64,000 nucleotides of DNA from Gonapodya sp. JEL0774 (Eukaryota; Monoblepharomycota; Monoblepharidomycetes; Monoblepharidales; Gonapodyaceae), in assembly GCA_027604505.1 (NCBI GenBank), contig JADIIX010000016.1, forward strand, positions 169,842 through 233,841, given 5' to 3'. The notes below the pieces were generated by a model that was not told the origin of the DNA, made no database searches, and was given only the letters and a program-made list of their open reading frames with translations. This document shows positions 12,001 to 23,193 of this stretch, one piece after another. The position numbers and the translations under genes are program-made. How positions within the stretch are numbered: the stretch's first letter is position 1; each line of letters starts with the position of its first letter.

Positions 12001-12163
12001 GGCGAATATATAACAGTGGGTGAATGATGATGGAAATAGTGGGAAGATTCCAAGAGTGATGAGGTGACTTCATGCATTGGAGCCGTTGGGACCGACATAT
12101 CCAAGGCAAGCTACCATCAGACTTACCGGGTGGCGCGTTCTGTCTGGATGTGCCCGGACGCAT
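9041..12163 (-). CDS. IFT74: Intraflagellar transport protein IFT74
   Basis: This is a coiled-coil subunit of IFT-B core that pairs with IFT81 to bind tubulin and carry it into the cilium or flagellum. About a dozen small exons on the minus strand are needed. The N-terminus is a basic, Gly/Pro/Arg-rich tail (MRPGTSRQNAPPG, then RAPGTALPFGGMRPGTGMR) like other IFT74 proteins. It is followed by the diagnostic RPVTQQGLGGIKT encoded near 11690-11740. Next come heptad-rich exons such as RAQLADLNLLSERAH (about 11200). The C-terminus carries LEQNETHIQLAGLEEKL and SDYKEIRAQVLTL, matching the family's conserved end. The start is the ATG at 12163. A TTG further upstream would extend it by 11 codons. 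An intron of about 270 nt after exon 1 might contain an unrecognised exon. The gene ends 75 bp from the MTR4 stop (convergent). Confidence 0.93.
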
Positions 12164-12451
12164 TGCCGGAGTCGGTGGCCGCTGGTCTAGGATCAATCAT
12201 TCGTCGCCAGTTGCAGCGACGCCCGCAATTTGCAAAATGGCGATCCCAGCTTCAAAACTCAGAAACGGCAATGCGGATCGACCCTAAAGCAGACGTACTT
12301 GACATCTGGTGCAGTTTTACGTCCGCCAAAGGGAAAGCAAGATTGTACTTGCTGGCGGAGGTGATGAGGTGTTGATCAACCTATCTGATAACTATAGGAC
12401 TACAACAATCACACACTATTTCAGACCCAGTCACAGTGAAGACATGGGGCA

Positions 12452-13203
12452 TCACTTGGTACCCTCCACATCTACGCCAACTACACAGCTGTGCACCTCA
12501 AGGTGTGGCATTTGTTTCATCAGCGAGTCTCTGACCTCCACCACCGAATCCACGTGTATTCTTGGATCTATTTGGCGGACCATGTGAAGCCTCCCCGTGT
12601 CCGACGAGCACACAAGGATTTTTCGGGGGTCAAGACCAGCGGAGATAAGGGTGGCGCGAGCAGGGTGGCTAGAGATTGAGGTGGATATCGAAAGAGTTGA
12701 AGACGGATGGGAGGGGAAGATGACGTAAATGTCGTGGGATGCGAGTGAGAGGAGGTTGATGAGATGGGAGATTGTGGGATGATTTGGGGAGAGGGTCGGC
12801 TACAATCGCCAAAGAAGCAATGTTAAAGGCAGTGCTCGGTGTAGAGGAGAAAGTACAAGATGAGAACGGAAAACTGTACCTCGTCAAGATAGATCGTGAG
12901 TTTGGGTTTCCGACTAACTGGTCCGGTAGCCTTCCGGTTCACATCTGTGGATCCCCGCATCGCGCGCCTATCCATATTCGTTTCAACCACTGGACTGGCC
13001 CTCGTATCACTTGTTATCTCAGGAGGAGAGACGGGATGGGAAGCCGATGCATCAGAAGGAGTGCTAAGGTAGAACCACAGGAACGCTGACAGTATGGCGG
13101 CTGCAGAGCCAAGAGCGGGCCATAAGAGGGACATGGAAGAAGAAGAAGAAGAAGGTATAAGTGCATTTGAGCGAGAGCGGGCAGTGGAGCGGCGGGAGGC
13201 CAT
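12452..13203 (-). CDS. PEX22-like peroxisomal membrane protein
   Basis: Two exons are visible. Exon 1 (from ATG 13203) encodes a Ser/Arg-rich start and then a single hydrophobic helix (LGSAAAILSAFLWFYL), followed by a Ser/Pro linker and KLTIYLDE. Exon 2 begins near 12800 and ends at TGA 12452. It carries a Rossmann-like cytosolic part with HDIYVIFPSHPS, ISAGLDPRKILVCSS, and GRLHMVRQIDP. This order (N-terminal membrane anchor, 'hydrophobic strand', 'GxxPR.VL.C....G..H.VR.I.P') resembles fungal PEX22, which anchors the ubiquitin-conjugating enzyme PEX4 at the peroxisome for receptor recycling. The exon junction is uncertain. The good-looking donor gtacag (12879) gives the wrong phase, while a weaker gttctc about 12 nt later keeps the frame. 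It is divergent from TMEM53, with 98 bp between starts. Confidence 0.5.
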
Positions 13204-13301
13204 GAAATTTCGATCAATTGTGATATGCACTGCAGTATTTGCGAAACACACAACATTGAACACGGAGGAGGAACTGAACTGAGAAACTGAGCTTGGAAAG
13301 C

Positions 13302-14556
13302 ATGTCCGATCGCGAAGTGCATCCCCATCATCATCACGTGCATCATCGACCTGAGCATGAGCGCTTTCACAAATTGGCACCTTTCGCGTACGTGGACAAA
13401 CACGAACCACACAGCGGTAACTCGTCGGGATCGAATCTGGCGCTCATTTTCGGGTGGTTCGGAGGTAGCATTCGCGTAAGTGAGGTCGCGCGGCCGCTTT
13501 GTTATTCGCTACTGGTTCTCCGAGGGTTGCATTCCATAGCATGTCGCGAAATACGTTCCGCTATATCACAAGCGAGGATACAGAGTGATCGTTGTCACAA
13601 GTTCTTTTGATTCGCAACCGGATTGGTTCCGAACCTTTGCTGACGCGGTAGGTCTTCAGTCAAGACATTCACAACTTGGCTTTCAACGATGTTTGTCACA
13701 ATAGGATGCTGGTGTTCCTCCCTTCATTCCGATAGCCGATTACGTAGTGGCACATTTTTCCTCGGCACTGCTTCCTGCAGAAAGTTCCACGGACTCGCAG
13801 TCCGCTCTTATCGCTCCGAACCATGTTGCTGTTCACGTTTTCTCAAACGGTGGAACGAGTCAGTTTTACTATTTTTTGCAAGCCATGAAACGGATTGGGA
13901 AACGGTTGCATGCTAAGGTATTGAATACGTCGACCTAACCGTTTTGATCTCCGTTGTGTCTTACCCGCGTGAAACACTACAGGCTCTAATCGCCGATTCC
14001 ACACCCTCAGCGGGTGCAACTGTCAACGCCATGTCACGTTTTTTCCTTGGATCCCTCAATTACCGCCCCACGACTTTAAATCTTTTGTTTGCTAAAGCCG
14101 TTGCCACCATTGTCTTTGTGATCCTTCACACCATGCGGATCACTGCTGGTGGATTATTCCGGATGGCCTGGATGTTACGCTTGACGCAAAAGAAAGTGGA
14201 CATGAGGCAGGAAAATAATGCGGTGGATTTGGGTAGGAAAGCACTTCTTGCGAACGAAATGCGTTTGGCGAATCGGTTGTTCGTGTACTCAGATGTGAGA
14301 CTTTTTTTTTATTGCACCCGATTAACTTGTATCTGTCTCCGCCTTGACTCTCTGTCCACATCCACGCTAGAATGACCAAGTCGTCACGGCTAAAGAAGTC
14401 TCGTCCTTTGTAAAACTCACCCGCGACACCCTTAGTTCCAGCCACAAGCCGAGCGGTTCCATCACAGAGCTTAGATTCGCAAAAAGTGGACACGTAAGAC
14501 ATTTGTGCGAGGAGTATGAAATCCAACTTGCAGAGCTGCTGGACAAGTGCAAGTAG
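13302..14556 (+). CDS. TMEM53/DUF829 family protein
   Basis: Five exons (13302-13475, 13540-13647, 13705-13917, 13983-14294, 14371-14556) sum to 993 nt, giving 330 aa in frame. It belongs to the eukaryotic TMEM53 (DUF829) alpha/beta-hydrolase-like family, whose animal members sit in the outer nuclear/ER membrane. After a His-rich start (HPHHHHVHHRPEHE) it shows the family opening LALIFGWFGGSIRHVAKYV, then YHKRGYRVIVV, HVFSNGGTSQFYYFL and LIADSTPSAG. A hydrophobic stretch lies in VATIVFVILHTMRITAG. The segment RLFVYSDNDQVVTAKEVSSF is the usual 'YS..D..V' C-terminal block. HVFSNGG occupies the nucleophile-elbow position. The enzymatic role of the family is unclear. Confidence 0.85.
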
Positions 14557-14731
14557 TAACCATCATTGGTGGTTCTCAAACCACGTAATTTTGGAATGAA
14601 GGCTTGCGATTTTTCTCTGGTTCATATGTACTCTACCGGAAACGATTCGAGTGACAATCAACTTTTGTTGTAAACTGATGCATTTGCAAAATGAACAGTC
14701 GTCTTTATCTTACATGGTTTCACCATTCGCC

Positions 14732-17700
14732 TCACACATCTACTTCCATTTCCTCGTCATCTTCCTCTTCTCCATCCCCATCCGCATCTTCCTCTTCCTC
14801 CGAGAACTCCTGGACCTCCACCCCACCATCTGTCCCAACTCCCCCACCAGAACCCCACTGCCCCGTCCCTGTTTCACCAAAGCTCTCCACTAGGGGACTC
14901 ATCACCATACCCTGACCGATCCACGCCGGAGAGAAAGGCTGCCCACCAACGTTCCCCGTAGAGCTGCCCTGCCTGCTCAATGCAAGCCGGTGCACAGGTG
15001 TCGACGGAGACTCCGGACCCTCGGGCGCAGCACCGTGTGGCCGGAATGAAAGTCTGATCTTGGTTCCACTGGTACCGGCACTGCCGCTGGAAATACTTCC
15101 TGCAACAGGAGAGCGGTCCAAGTTCGCAACAGACGGGATCTTGGGCCACCCGGGATCGCTCTGCAGCGGACTTCCCATGGCGCTCACCGTAAGATCTGAC
15201 AAAGACGTGGGCCTCGCCAGAGTCTGGAACGTGGCTTGCGCCGGGGTCCCGGCGCCCCCACTTGCCAACCCAGACCCAGCGCCTAGTGGGGCAGCCATTC
15301 TGATCTTAAACTTGGGCTTCTGTATGGAGTCGATTGTGTCGTGTTGCGACGCCAAGGGAGGCTGCATCACATTCTGTCCGGTATCACCCTCTGCGCCAAG
15401 TGTCGGCCACAGTGCAGGTACAACCATTGGCGACAGTTCTCTCGTTAATCCAACACCAACTCCAAGCCCAGTTGCCGACGCTGCCCTTCCTATTGTCCCC
15501 GCTCCAATCATTTTCCTCCCTCCCGTAAGTGTTCTCTTCATTCTGCCCGTACCCTCCCTTCCACCTGGAGCTCTCCCGCCCCTGGTTGATCCCATTTCTC
15601 CAGCTGTGACCATCCCTCTTCCCCTTCCCCCTCTCCTCTTTGGTGGCACCACCCTAGTCCATGGTTCGTAATCGAACCCTACCGCCCCCATTACCCCGCC
15701 AAAAATGCCACCACCCACTCTTGTGCTCCCTTCTTTCTCCGGCGTGGCTACGTGGAGCTTCCCACCTCTCCTCGCCTGCCGAAATAATCTGGAAAAGTGC
15801 TGGTCAGATGGGTGGGAAGACATCAGCGCAAGGTCGAGTGCTGAGTCAAGAAGGGATCCACGGGAATGAGAGAAGAGACTGCGGGACGACGGAGAATGCA
15901 ACATAGAGAGATGGGTTGAGAGGCGGGGGAGAATGGTGGGACGACGTGGAAATGCCGGGGGTGCGGAAGGTGGTTGGGTTGGGCGGGATACAGTAAACTT
16001 GAGTTTCAATTTTGGGGGGGAAGCGATTTCGGGTTCACAAGAGGATTGAGATGCTGGGATAATGGTGGGACTAGGTGCGACGGTGGGTCGCTGCACCTCT
16101 GTGTCATTCGCCTTCTCCATATCCTTTCCCTCCAAGTTCAAGATCTCTTTCCCGCCCACCCCAATCTGTTTCAACCCCTCCAAAGCCTTCCTCCACAAGG
16201 CGATCGGGTCCGGCGGCGGAGGACGGCCAGCTTCAATGCCTAACGGCACTGGGCCGGGTTTGACGCGATATGGTGGGGCGATGGAGTTTGCGGTTTCCAC
16301 GACTTCAGCAGACGTTGAGGAGAAACTGATCGAGGGACCGTTCGCGGTTCCGACATCAATTGCTACATCGGTGTCACCGACCACGTCCACATCTCCATCC
16401 CCTGTGACAGATGTATCAAGTGTACTGTCAGCTTGCTCATCGCTCAAACCTTTCATAAGGAGGGCACTACCCGGTGATGCTGATTCTTTTCCTGTCGTGT
16501 CTTGTGCTCCGCTCTGTACATGCCATTCGGCCTGCTGCTCCTCCCGCTGAATTGAACCTTCCGCCCCTTCCGCGGCGGCTTCTCCTCCCTCTCCTTCCCC
16601 TACTCCCTCCGTCTTCACTCCCTCCATTTCTTCCTTTCCCATCAACTCCCGCTCTCCTTGTTCTTCCTTTCCCTCTCTTTCCTCTTGCTCCCCTTGCCGA
16701 AGATTGTGCTCCTTCCTAGGCATCTGAACCCACCCACCCTTGATCCAATACTGTAACCCTCCTTTTCCGATCCTACTTCTTCCCCACTCTATCACATGTT
16801 CATGTGCATCTGGCACACCCTCGTCACCGGGGGCGAGATGGGAAGCGATGTAGCCTAATCCGGCAAGGCGGCGCGGGAGGGTCAAAGATGTGGGGAAGGA
16901 GAGGGTGTATGATGTCGGTGGGAGAGTTGGAGAGGGGGAACGGGAAGGAGAAGGGGATTGGGAGCGGCGAGAAGGGGAAGGAGACATTCGGGCGGAACCC
17001 GGGGATGGAGAACCGGAAGAGGCTGTACAGGGTGATGAGATGCGGCCTGGCAAGGCATCTTTCAATGCCATGTCCTCCATGTCTTCTTCAACATTTTGTT
17101 CGTGGTCTCCTTTCACTCTTTCTTGATCTGGCACCTCCAAGGTCCCATCACTTGTATCACGGCCCAGCGCTACTAGAGCCTTTGCGATCCCACTCCCTGA
17201 ATTGTTTCTCTGTCTGGAACTCGGGCGTCTATACGCTGGTATGGACAAATCCATCGAAGGGATGAGGAAGTTGAGGAGGGGATTTGTTGGAGGTGCAGAA
17301 AGAGGTTCCGCGAGTGCAGGAACTGCTAACGCATTGGTAGGGGGAGCGCCTACTACCGTGCCGTTTGTTCTCACATTGAGAGCGGAAGAAGCGGAGTCGG
17401 GTCCGGCTGTTGTGAGTGGTGGCGCAAAGGGATCGGAAGGGGCCATTCCGTTTGTGGTTCCGCCTCCACCTCCGCCTGGACCATGCGGTGCCGCGGCAAG
17501 GCTGGAGATGATGTCGGTGAGTCCTGTGCAATACAGATGTGGGGGTTTTTATGAATGACAAACCAGGTGGTAGCATCGACGCACGAACAACGCCAGTCGG
17601 TACTCACCAATAGGGAATGGTCCCGGATCGAGTCGAACAAAGCCACCCTTGACGAGCTTTCCATCATTGATGTTGTTCTGGAGTTGCCCATGCCCTTGAT

Positions 17701-18824
17701 ACCCTGAGGAGCCCTGTTGACCATGCCCTGGGATGACGAATTCGTACTCGACGGTTGATGACGCATGTCCATGGCCGCGTTGGCTGTTGGCGGGGCCACG
17801 AAAGGAATGTGGCGTCTGCGCTGACTGCGAGAGTTGGGAAAGTTGAGAGTCGAGGAGGAGAGAGAAACCTGCAACTGGGTCTGTTGTATTCGGCGAGATA
17901 TCCGGACAAAGCATCGGCGGACCGTCAGTAGCAGTTTGAGTGTTCTCACAGCTCCACATTCAGGATCAATCCTCCACCCATAATCAGACGTCAGTGCCTT
18001 TCAAACGACGTGTTCCTACCGAACTGCTTGATATCTCCCCGCTTCGCACTTAATAAGTTCAGCCTTCTTCGTCTAGCTGTAACAAGGTCCCACTCGAGGA
18101 TGTTGCGGCTTCTATGCATGTCATCCCGACTGCTGCAACCACCCCTGCCACACGTGTGAAACTCACCTCGTCCACCGACCAGTGCAGAATCACTCGGTAG
18201 AGTACCATTTGCACCCATGGAAAGTGCCCCGTCGACGTCTATGTTGGGCACGACCTGGGACGGCAACGTATGGGGAACTACCACCGGCAACCGCACGTTG
18301 GGATTATTCGGTTCCAGCGAGAGCCAATCACGCGCGAAGGCATGCAAATCCTCCGCTCTGACATTCAGTTCGTCGAGCGCTCGGGCGGTGTCTGCCAAGT
18401 CTGTATTCGTACGACCTGCGAATTCCGCCCAAAGTCGTGCGCGTCGTGCGAGAAGCGAGAGGTAGGTGAATGCAAGGTCTGCAAGCGTGTCGACAGCGGA
18501 TAAAGTTGCCCGCTCAAATCCTGCTTGAACAACAACCTGGGCAGTGAATAGGCGAGCAATAGAAGCCGAAAATGCGGGAGCACCGTTTGAGCGGGAAGAC
18601 GGGACACCGAGAATCGAAAAGGGATTGGACAGAGGTTGAAGTGGGAGGTGCTGGTATTGAGAGAGAGGGTGATGCGGGTGCGAGGAGTGTTGGCTGTGTC
18701 CAGTGTGAATGATTCCTTTCGCCCTTCTTCCACTTTTCCCCACCCCAGCTTTGGCGCGCTGCACTTTGTTGATCACAGGCGTGTCCACCGGAGCGAATGG
18801 ATTCTCGTCTTTGTCCACGTCCAT
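14732..18824 (-). CDS. TAF3-like protein with N-terminal bromodomain-associated histone fold
   Basis: Exon 1 starts at ATG 18824 (MDVDKDENPFAPVDTP). It encodes a histone-fold (BTP) domain around residues 90-190: ARLFTAQVVVQAGF, LSAVDTLADLAFTYL, and ELNVRAEDLHAFARDWLSLE. These resemble the TAF3/TAF8 helices, with the following VVVPHTLPSQ recalling the TAF3 linker. Such folds pair with TAF10 in TFIID. Later exons encode GGFVRLDPGPFPIG, spliced through gtgagt at about 17605 to LTDIISSLAAAP. A very long single exon (about 17525-14732) follows. It is Ser/Pro/Gly-rich, includes an ordered island near 16700-16880 (LAGLGYIASHLAPG), and ends in an acidic EEEEDADGDGEEEDDEEME tail. The link between exon 1 and the segment near 17950 is not resolved. 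No PHD finger is seen, so TAF3 is a likeness and not a firm identity. Confidence 0.6.
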
Positions 18825-19559
18825 TGCTGAAGTTGATGCGCAGCGACTGTTTCTTTGGAATCCGTCAAGGACCAACCAACTGATTCACTGCCTCTGTGAT
18901 TATTTTCGTGTCTCAGTCGCTCGTTTTGACAGTAGAGCCTGTCTTCCATCGTCTCTTGTCCTTCACCCTTCGAATCTCTTTCGTCTTGGTGTATTCACTG
19001 GAATCTCCTCGCGAACGGTGTGAAAACCTTGGGGTAACATCCAGCAACTCGGCTGTGGTCGGGCGCCCGGCCACTGATTACATTTATCAGATACATAGGC
19101 ACCCAGCCCCTCACACTATACCAACTGCTTCCTGAGAAATAGATTTCATCTTGGTTCGAAGCCGTTCTAATGTTAGCCAATGGGCTTATCAGTGAAAAGC
19201 GATTGAACGGGAAGATTGGGATGCGGCCTGCTGATTGTGTTTATTTACAGCGTACATAGCAAGAATCATGCTGGGCACACAAGGTGAGTGGTAGAAGCTG
19301 ACCATTGGGTTTAATTTGATCACCAGCAAGCTGACGTCCTTACATTGAAAAGTCACATGGCAAAATCATGTTTCATCTACTACACACAAAAAGTGACATA
19401 TTCGCTCCCAAGTAAAAATCAGAGAGGGTTGACCCGAGAGCGGGCCGTGCGATTGCACACAACATTCGGAGTCGGAGTTTCTTTCCAAACTTGGAAAGGC
19501 GTGCCCCCCACGTGTTTTGACCTTATCATACTCACCTGTCCCCGAAACCCGGAAACACG
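18825..19559. other. Intergenic region between divergent genes
   Basis: About 735 bp between two start codons read outward. It probably holds both promoters. No convincing ORF, repeat or RNA gene was seen. Confidence 0.6.
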
Positions 19560-22201
19560 ATGAAAGCTTTCAGCGTGATTCTAGCAGCAGCTTTGCTCTC
19601 CTCCAGGGCGGATGGATGGGTGCTCAATCCGGGCCCAACGTTTGGCGCTGTCGCCAAGAACAAAGTAGGTCGTCGAGATTCCCCGCGCGCGACAACAGAA
19701 GCCTTCAATGGCTCGCAACACGAATTGATTGTCTTAATGCCGAGAATCGATCATCGCGATCGTTGCTCTTTCTCATTTAATCAAACCTTGCATTTTGGTA
19801 TTGAACGTCCTTGACCCAATTCTCATCCATTTTATCTTCATTCAGGTCTGGCCAAAGGCATCTTCAGCATGGAAAACTCTCGATGGCTCTCCATCGTTCT
19901 CGGCTTGCCATCGTGGGTCGCGTTGGCATCTTCCCGAGGAATCCGCTGGTGCCTACTGGGAAGGAGCTCTCACCAACTGCGAGTGGAACGAGCCCGACAT
20001 TGTGTGGACTAGTGATGGTGTTCCAAGTGAGTGATGACTGCAGCATCTTGGGTTGGAAAGTATGCATGACACTCATGCATGTAACTCCTCGTTGAATTAA
20101 ATAAAGTGGTGTCTCACGATTCTTTTGCCGACCCTGCGAGTGAGATGACATCACACTGACTTAATACTACCAACTGCGGAGCTCACAACGACTTTGCTTT
20201 CCTTGCTACCGCGCATTCGCCTATACTGTTCGCAGTCACGAATGTGGGAACGAACCCGTACTTTGCGGGCAAGAACCGCACTCTCTGCTCGCTTTTTGAG
20301 GACCAGTACTTATGGTAAGCCCCCGCTTCAAGGTGCACTCATTTGTGGCTACTCAAGCCAATATATTATTCCTCTGTGGCGGCCCGTTGGTAATATAATA
20401 TACCTTCTTCATGAACTTACTCAGCCAGGTTTGCACAATCTTCTATACTTTGTTGCCTCTTTAAAACCGTCATTTCATTTTCTCTCGTTTTAGAACAAGT
20501 ACTGGTTCTCAGACTTCAATGTGACTGAGGTCAAACTCTTGAACGAAATTCAGAACACTGGCCGCGCGTATCCAAAAGGTTACCGTCCAAACTTCGTGAG
20601 TATACGGTCAAGCGTTATTTTCCAATTTGTGACCGTCCTGAAGTAGTGGCTGTCTCACACACATTTGCAGTACGATTCGACATTCAAGGTTCTGACGTTC
20701 CAGGAGTTCATTGACATTAATATTAATGTCTCCACCATTATCAACACCACACTGGGTCTGATTCCAGAGCTCAAGCAGGTGAACACTACAGTTCCCCAAG
20801 TACATTTAATCCGAACGTCTTTAATGCATCGTTCCCTGTCCAGCCGTTCCTACAAAACACACAAGTTCTGAACAAGGTTGACAACACCACCGAAGCCAAG
20901 TTCCGCAAGGCTTACTTTGATTTGGTCGATGGCATCGACCCAACATATAACCACACTGCTGAGGACAACTTTATGGCTCTTCTTAAGAAGAACAACCTTC
21001 CCAGTGGTAATTGAGTGCACTTATGCTTGATATCAACTGCTCCTCACTGGCTAATGCAATGGTTCCGTCAACAGCAAGGAACCCCGTCGTCATCCAATGC
21101 TTTGAGTATGAAACTATTCAATACTTGGCACGCAAATACCCCAATAAGAGCGGATTCAACGCCCTCCTCTTCCTCCTTGACATCAAGTATGTGTGTTACG
21201 TTCAGTTGGGCATCTCATGAAGACACCCCTTTACTCTGCTAATTTCCCGTCGTTCGTGGTGTCTTTTCTACTCTCTCCATAGCTGGTGGCCTTTGACTCC
21301 CAAGGGAATGGAGTGGGTACTATTTACTCGCAACAGCCAAAGTTCACGTTTCTCACAGTGATCGTGTCTGTAGCCGGATCGCGGCTTTGCAGAAAGAGAC
21401 GAACAACACCATTTACGTTGGCCCGTGGAAAGACGTGGGTCTTCTGGGTGATGCATGCCAGTGTTTGTGAGAAAGTAGCGCTCAAAACCGTCTGCGCCCC
21501 GCCGCGCAGAGCTTGTATGACGGAATCTACCTGTACGCACTCTCCACATCTGCTGGATACGGAATTGATTATCTCGACGCCAAGACGAATCCCGACCTTC
21601 AGTACCCCGGTTACAAGGTGACGGACATTGTCGACCCAGATGTGAGTTCGATATCCACGTCGCTCGTGGAGTCGAATGCACCATGACACTAACTAACACT
21701 CCACTAAGCAAACTGTCAACGAGCTCCACAAGCGGAAACTCGGATATCTTGGATATACGTACTACGACTCTCGCCAGGACCCGCTTTACAATTGTGTGGA
21801 CGTGAGTATCGGGCTGGGGAACTGGGCCTGGACTTTCACTGTCTCTGACAAATTGTTTAACTCTAGCCTGCCGGCTATAAAAACATCACCGAGGTTTTGG
21901 CGAAGCTCTGGTACACACCAAAACCCTGCCCTAAAAACAAACGCATGGAATTCTTTGACCAGTTTGCTATGGGTGTCGATGGATTCTTTGTTGAGAACAA
22001 TGCGGAATTCGCGCAGCTCCGCAACGAGTACAATAACCTGCTGCTTGCCACTACTCGTAAGTCTTGACTGCGTTCCCGATATTCACCCGTCTTGAGATAC
22101 AAAACTAATACCCCTATTCGGTCATTGCAGCTGCTGATGGCGACTATTTCAAAAATCTATTCATTGGTTTGAATGACACTGGCATCAAGGTTGTGTTTTA
22201 G
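19560..22201 (+). CDS. Secreted GlpQ-type glycerophosphodiester phosphodiesterase
   Basis: About ten short exons are interrupted by introns of roughly 60-120 nt. The start MKAFSVILAAALLSSRADG is a signal peptide. The GDPD signature follows: HRGSRWHLPEESAGAYWEGA, then NEPDIVWTSDGVP (metal-binding Glu/Asp), then MVSHDSFADPASEM (second catalytic His). Next are TNVGTNPYFAGKNRTLCS, WFSDFNVTEVKLLNEI and STFKVLTFQEFIDI. The last two are the typical 'T.DFTLAELK.L' and 'F.IPTFQE.IDL' blocks of the GlpQ subfamily. GPWKDVG and GVDGFFVENNAEF close the TIM barrel. It should release glycerol 3-phosphate from glycerophosphodiesters outside the cell, plausibly for phosphate scavenging. Several N-x-S/T sites suggest glycosylation. 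The stop TAG is at 22199-22201. Internal exon ends around 21200-21500 are approximate. Confidence 0.82.
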
Positions 22202-23193
22202 TTGGTTCTCGTGAAGCAGCCTCTGGAGAACCCGGGGAATGCTGGCACGGGAAATTTTGCGTAGATAAGCGCAGTACTTATTACGGGAAATTAATAATTA
22301 CAAGTACTACTTGAACTTTCGAACAAGAATGTCAGTGCAAGTCGTTCAACTAGAGAAGAGATGCGTTTCCCAGTACTCCCAAAAAAACGTCACTGATTTC
22401 ATTTCACAAGCCCACATTGATACACAACGGAGATCCATCACGCTTAGTATTGGCGAGCTAAAGACAGAAATCGAAATCGAGGAATAGAAGTGCAGGAAGA
22501 CGACGAGGGGTAAATAGAAAATGGGGAGTCCAGTTCTTCAAGTTGACAGGTGAATTCAAACGCAATTGTGGACAGAGACAGGTTAGCATCGACTCAAAGA
22601 CAATATCGGAGGTTGAGTTGAGAGTGTGATTTGTTTGCGTCGTGTTTCAGAATGTTCGGTTGACGCTGTAGCTTCGCAATTGTTCTCTTGCGTTCGCTTC
22701 AGAGGCAAGTGAACTCAAATTCCTTCATTATGGGCTCTGTTAGGATGGAGCAGCGTTATGTTCGGTTGCTTCCAAGAGAAGGGAGACACTTGCAAAGGAG
22801 ATGGATGGAAAGACCCAGGAAGAACAACTTCCAAACTAAAAAGAGCATCATAAAAGTAGGGGCGGCCGTACCGGAACCCTGGAGTAGCGCCACAAGCTTC
22901 AGCAAGTCAAGTTGATGAATGTCACGACAAGATGATGGAAAGTTGCATGGAAGCGAGAATCAATCGAGAATCAATATACATAATAATATGCACACATTTC
23001 ACATTTTCATTTCTAGCACCAGAAGCTTTCGTCCTCGCTCGCAAAGATATGTACACACAAGCAATGGCTTTCCCGTTGGAGGACTCACAATATTCCAGGC
23101 GTGCAGCAATGATGGATCCGGTGCGCGTGTTCCATCTCGCCGACTTCCCGTGTAGCCGCAGTAATGGATCCCGCCCATGTACCACAAGTACTA
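22202..23193. other. Gene-poor stretch of about 1 kb
   Basis: Only short, unconvincing frames occur here and none has a recognisable motif or good splice-site context. Mixed A/T- and G-rich sequence, without repeats I could identify. It may hold the 3' UTR of the phosphodiesterase and the promoter of the next gene. Confidence 0.5.

Noticed and set aside
13135-13160. GAAGAA simple repeat as a possible microsatellite
   Set aside because: It is the antisense of the poly-Ser run in the PEX22-like exon (SSSSSS), so coding composition explains it.
16560-16720. Leu/Pro-rich open frames on the plus strand across the TAF3-like gene that look like membrane or proline-rich proteins
   Set aside because: They are the antisense of Glu/Gly/Ser-rich coding sequence. 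They lack starts, splice signals and motifs.
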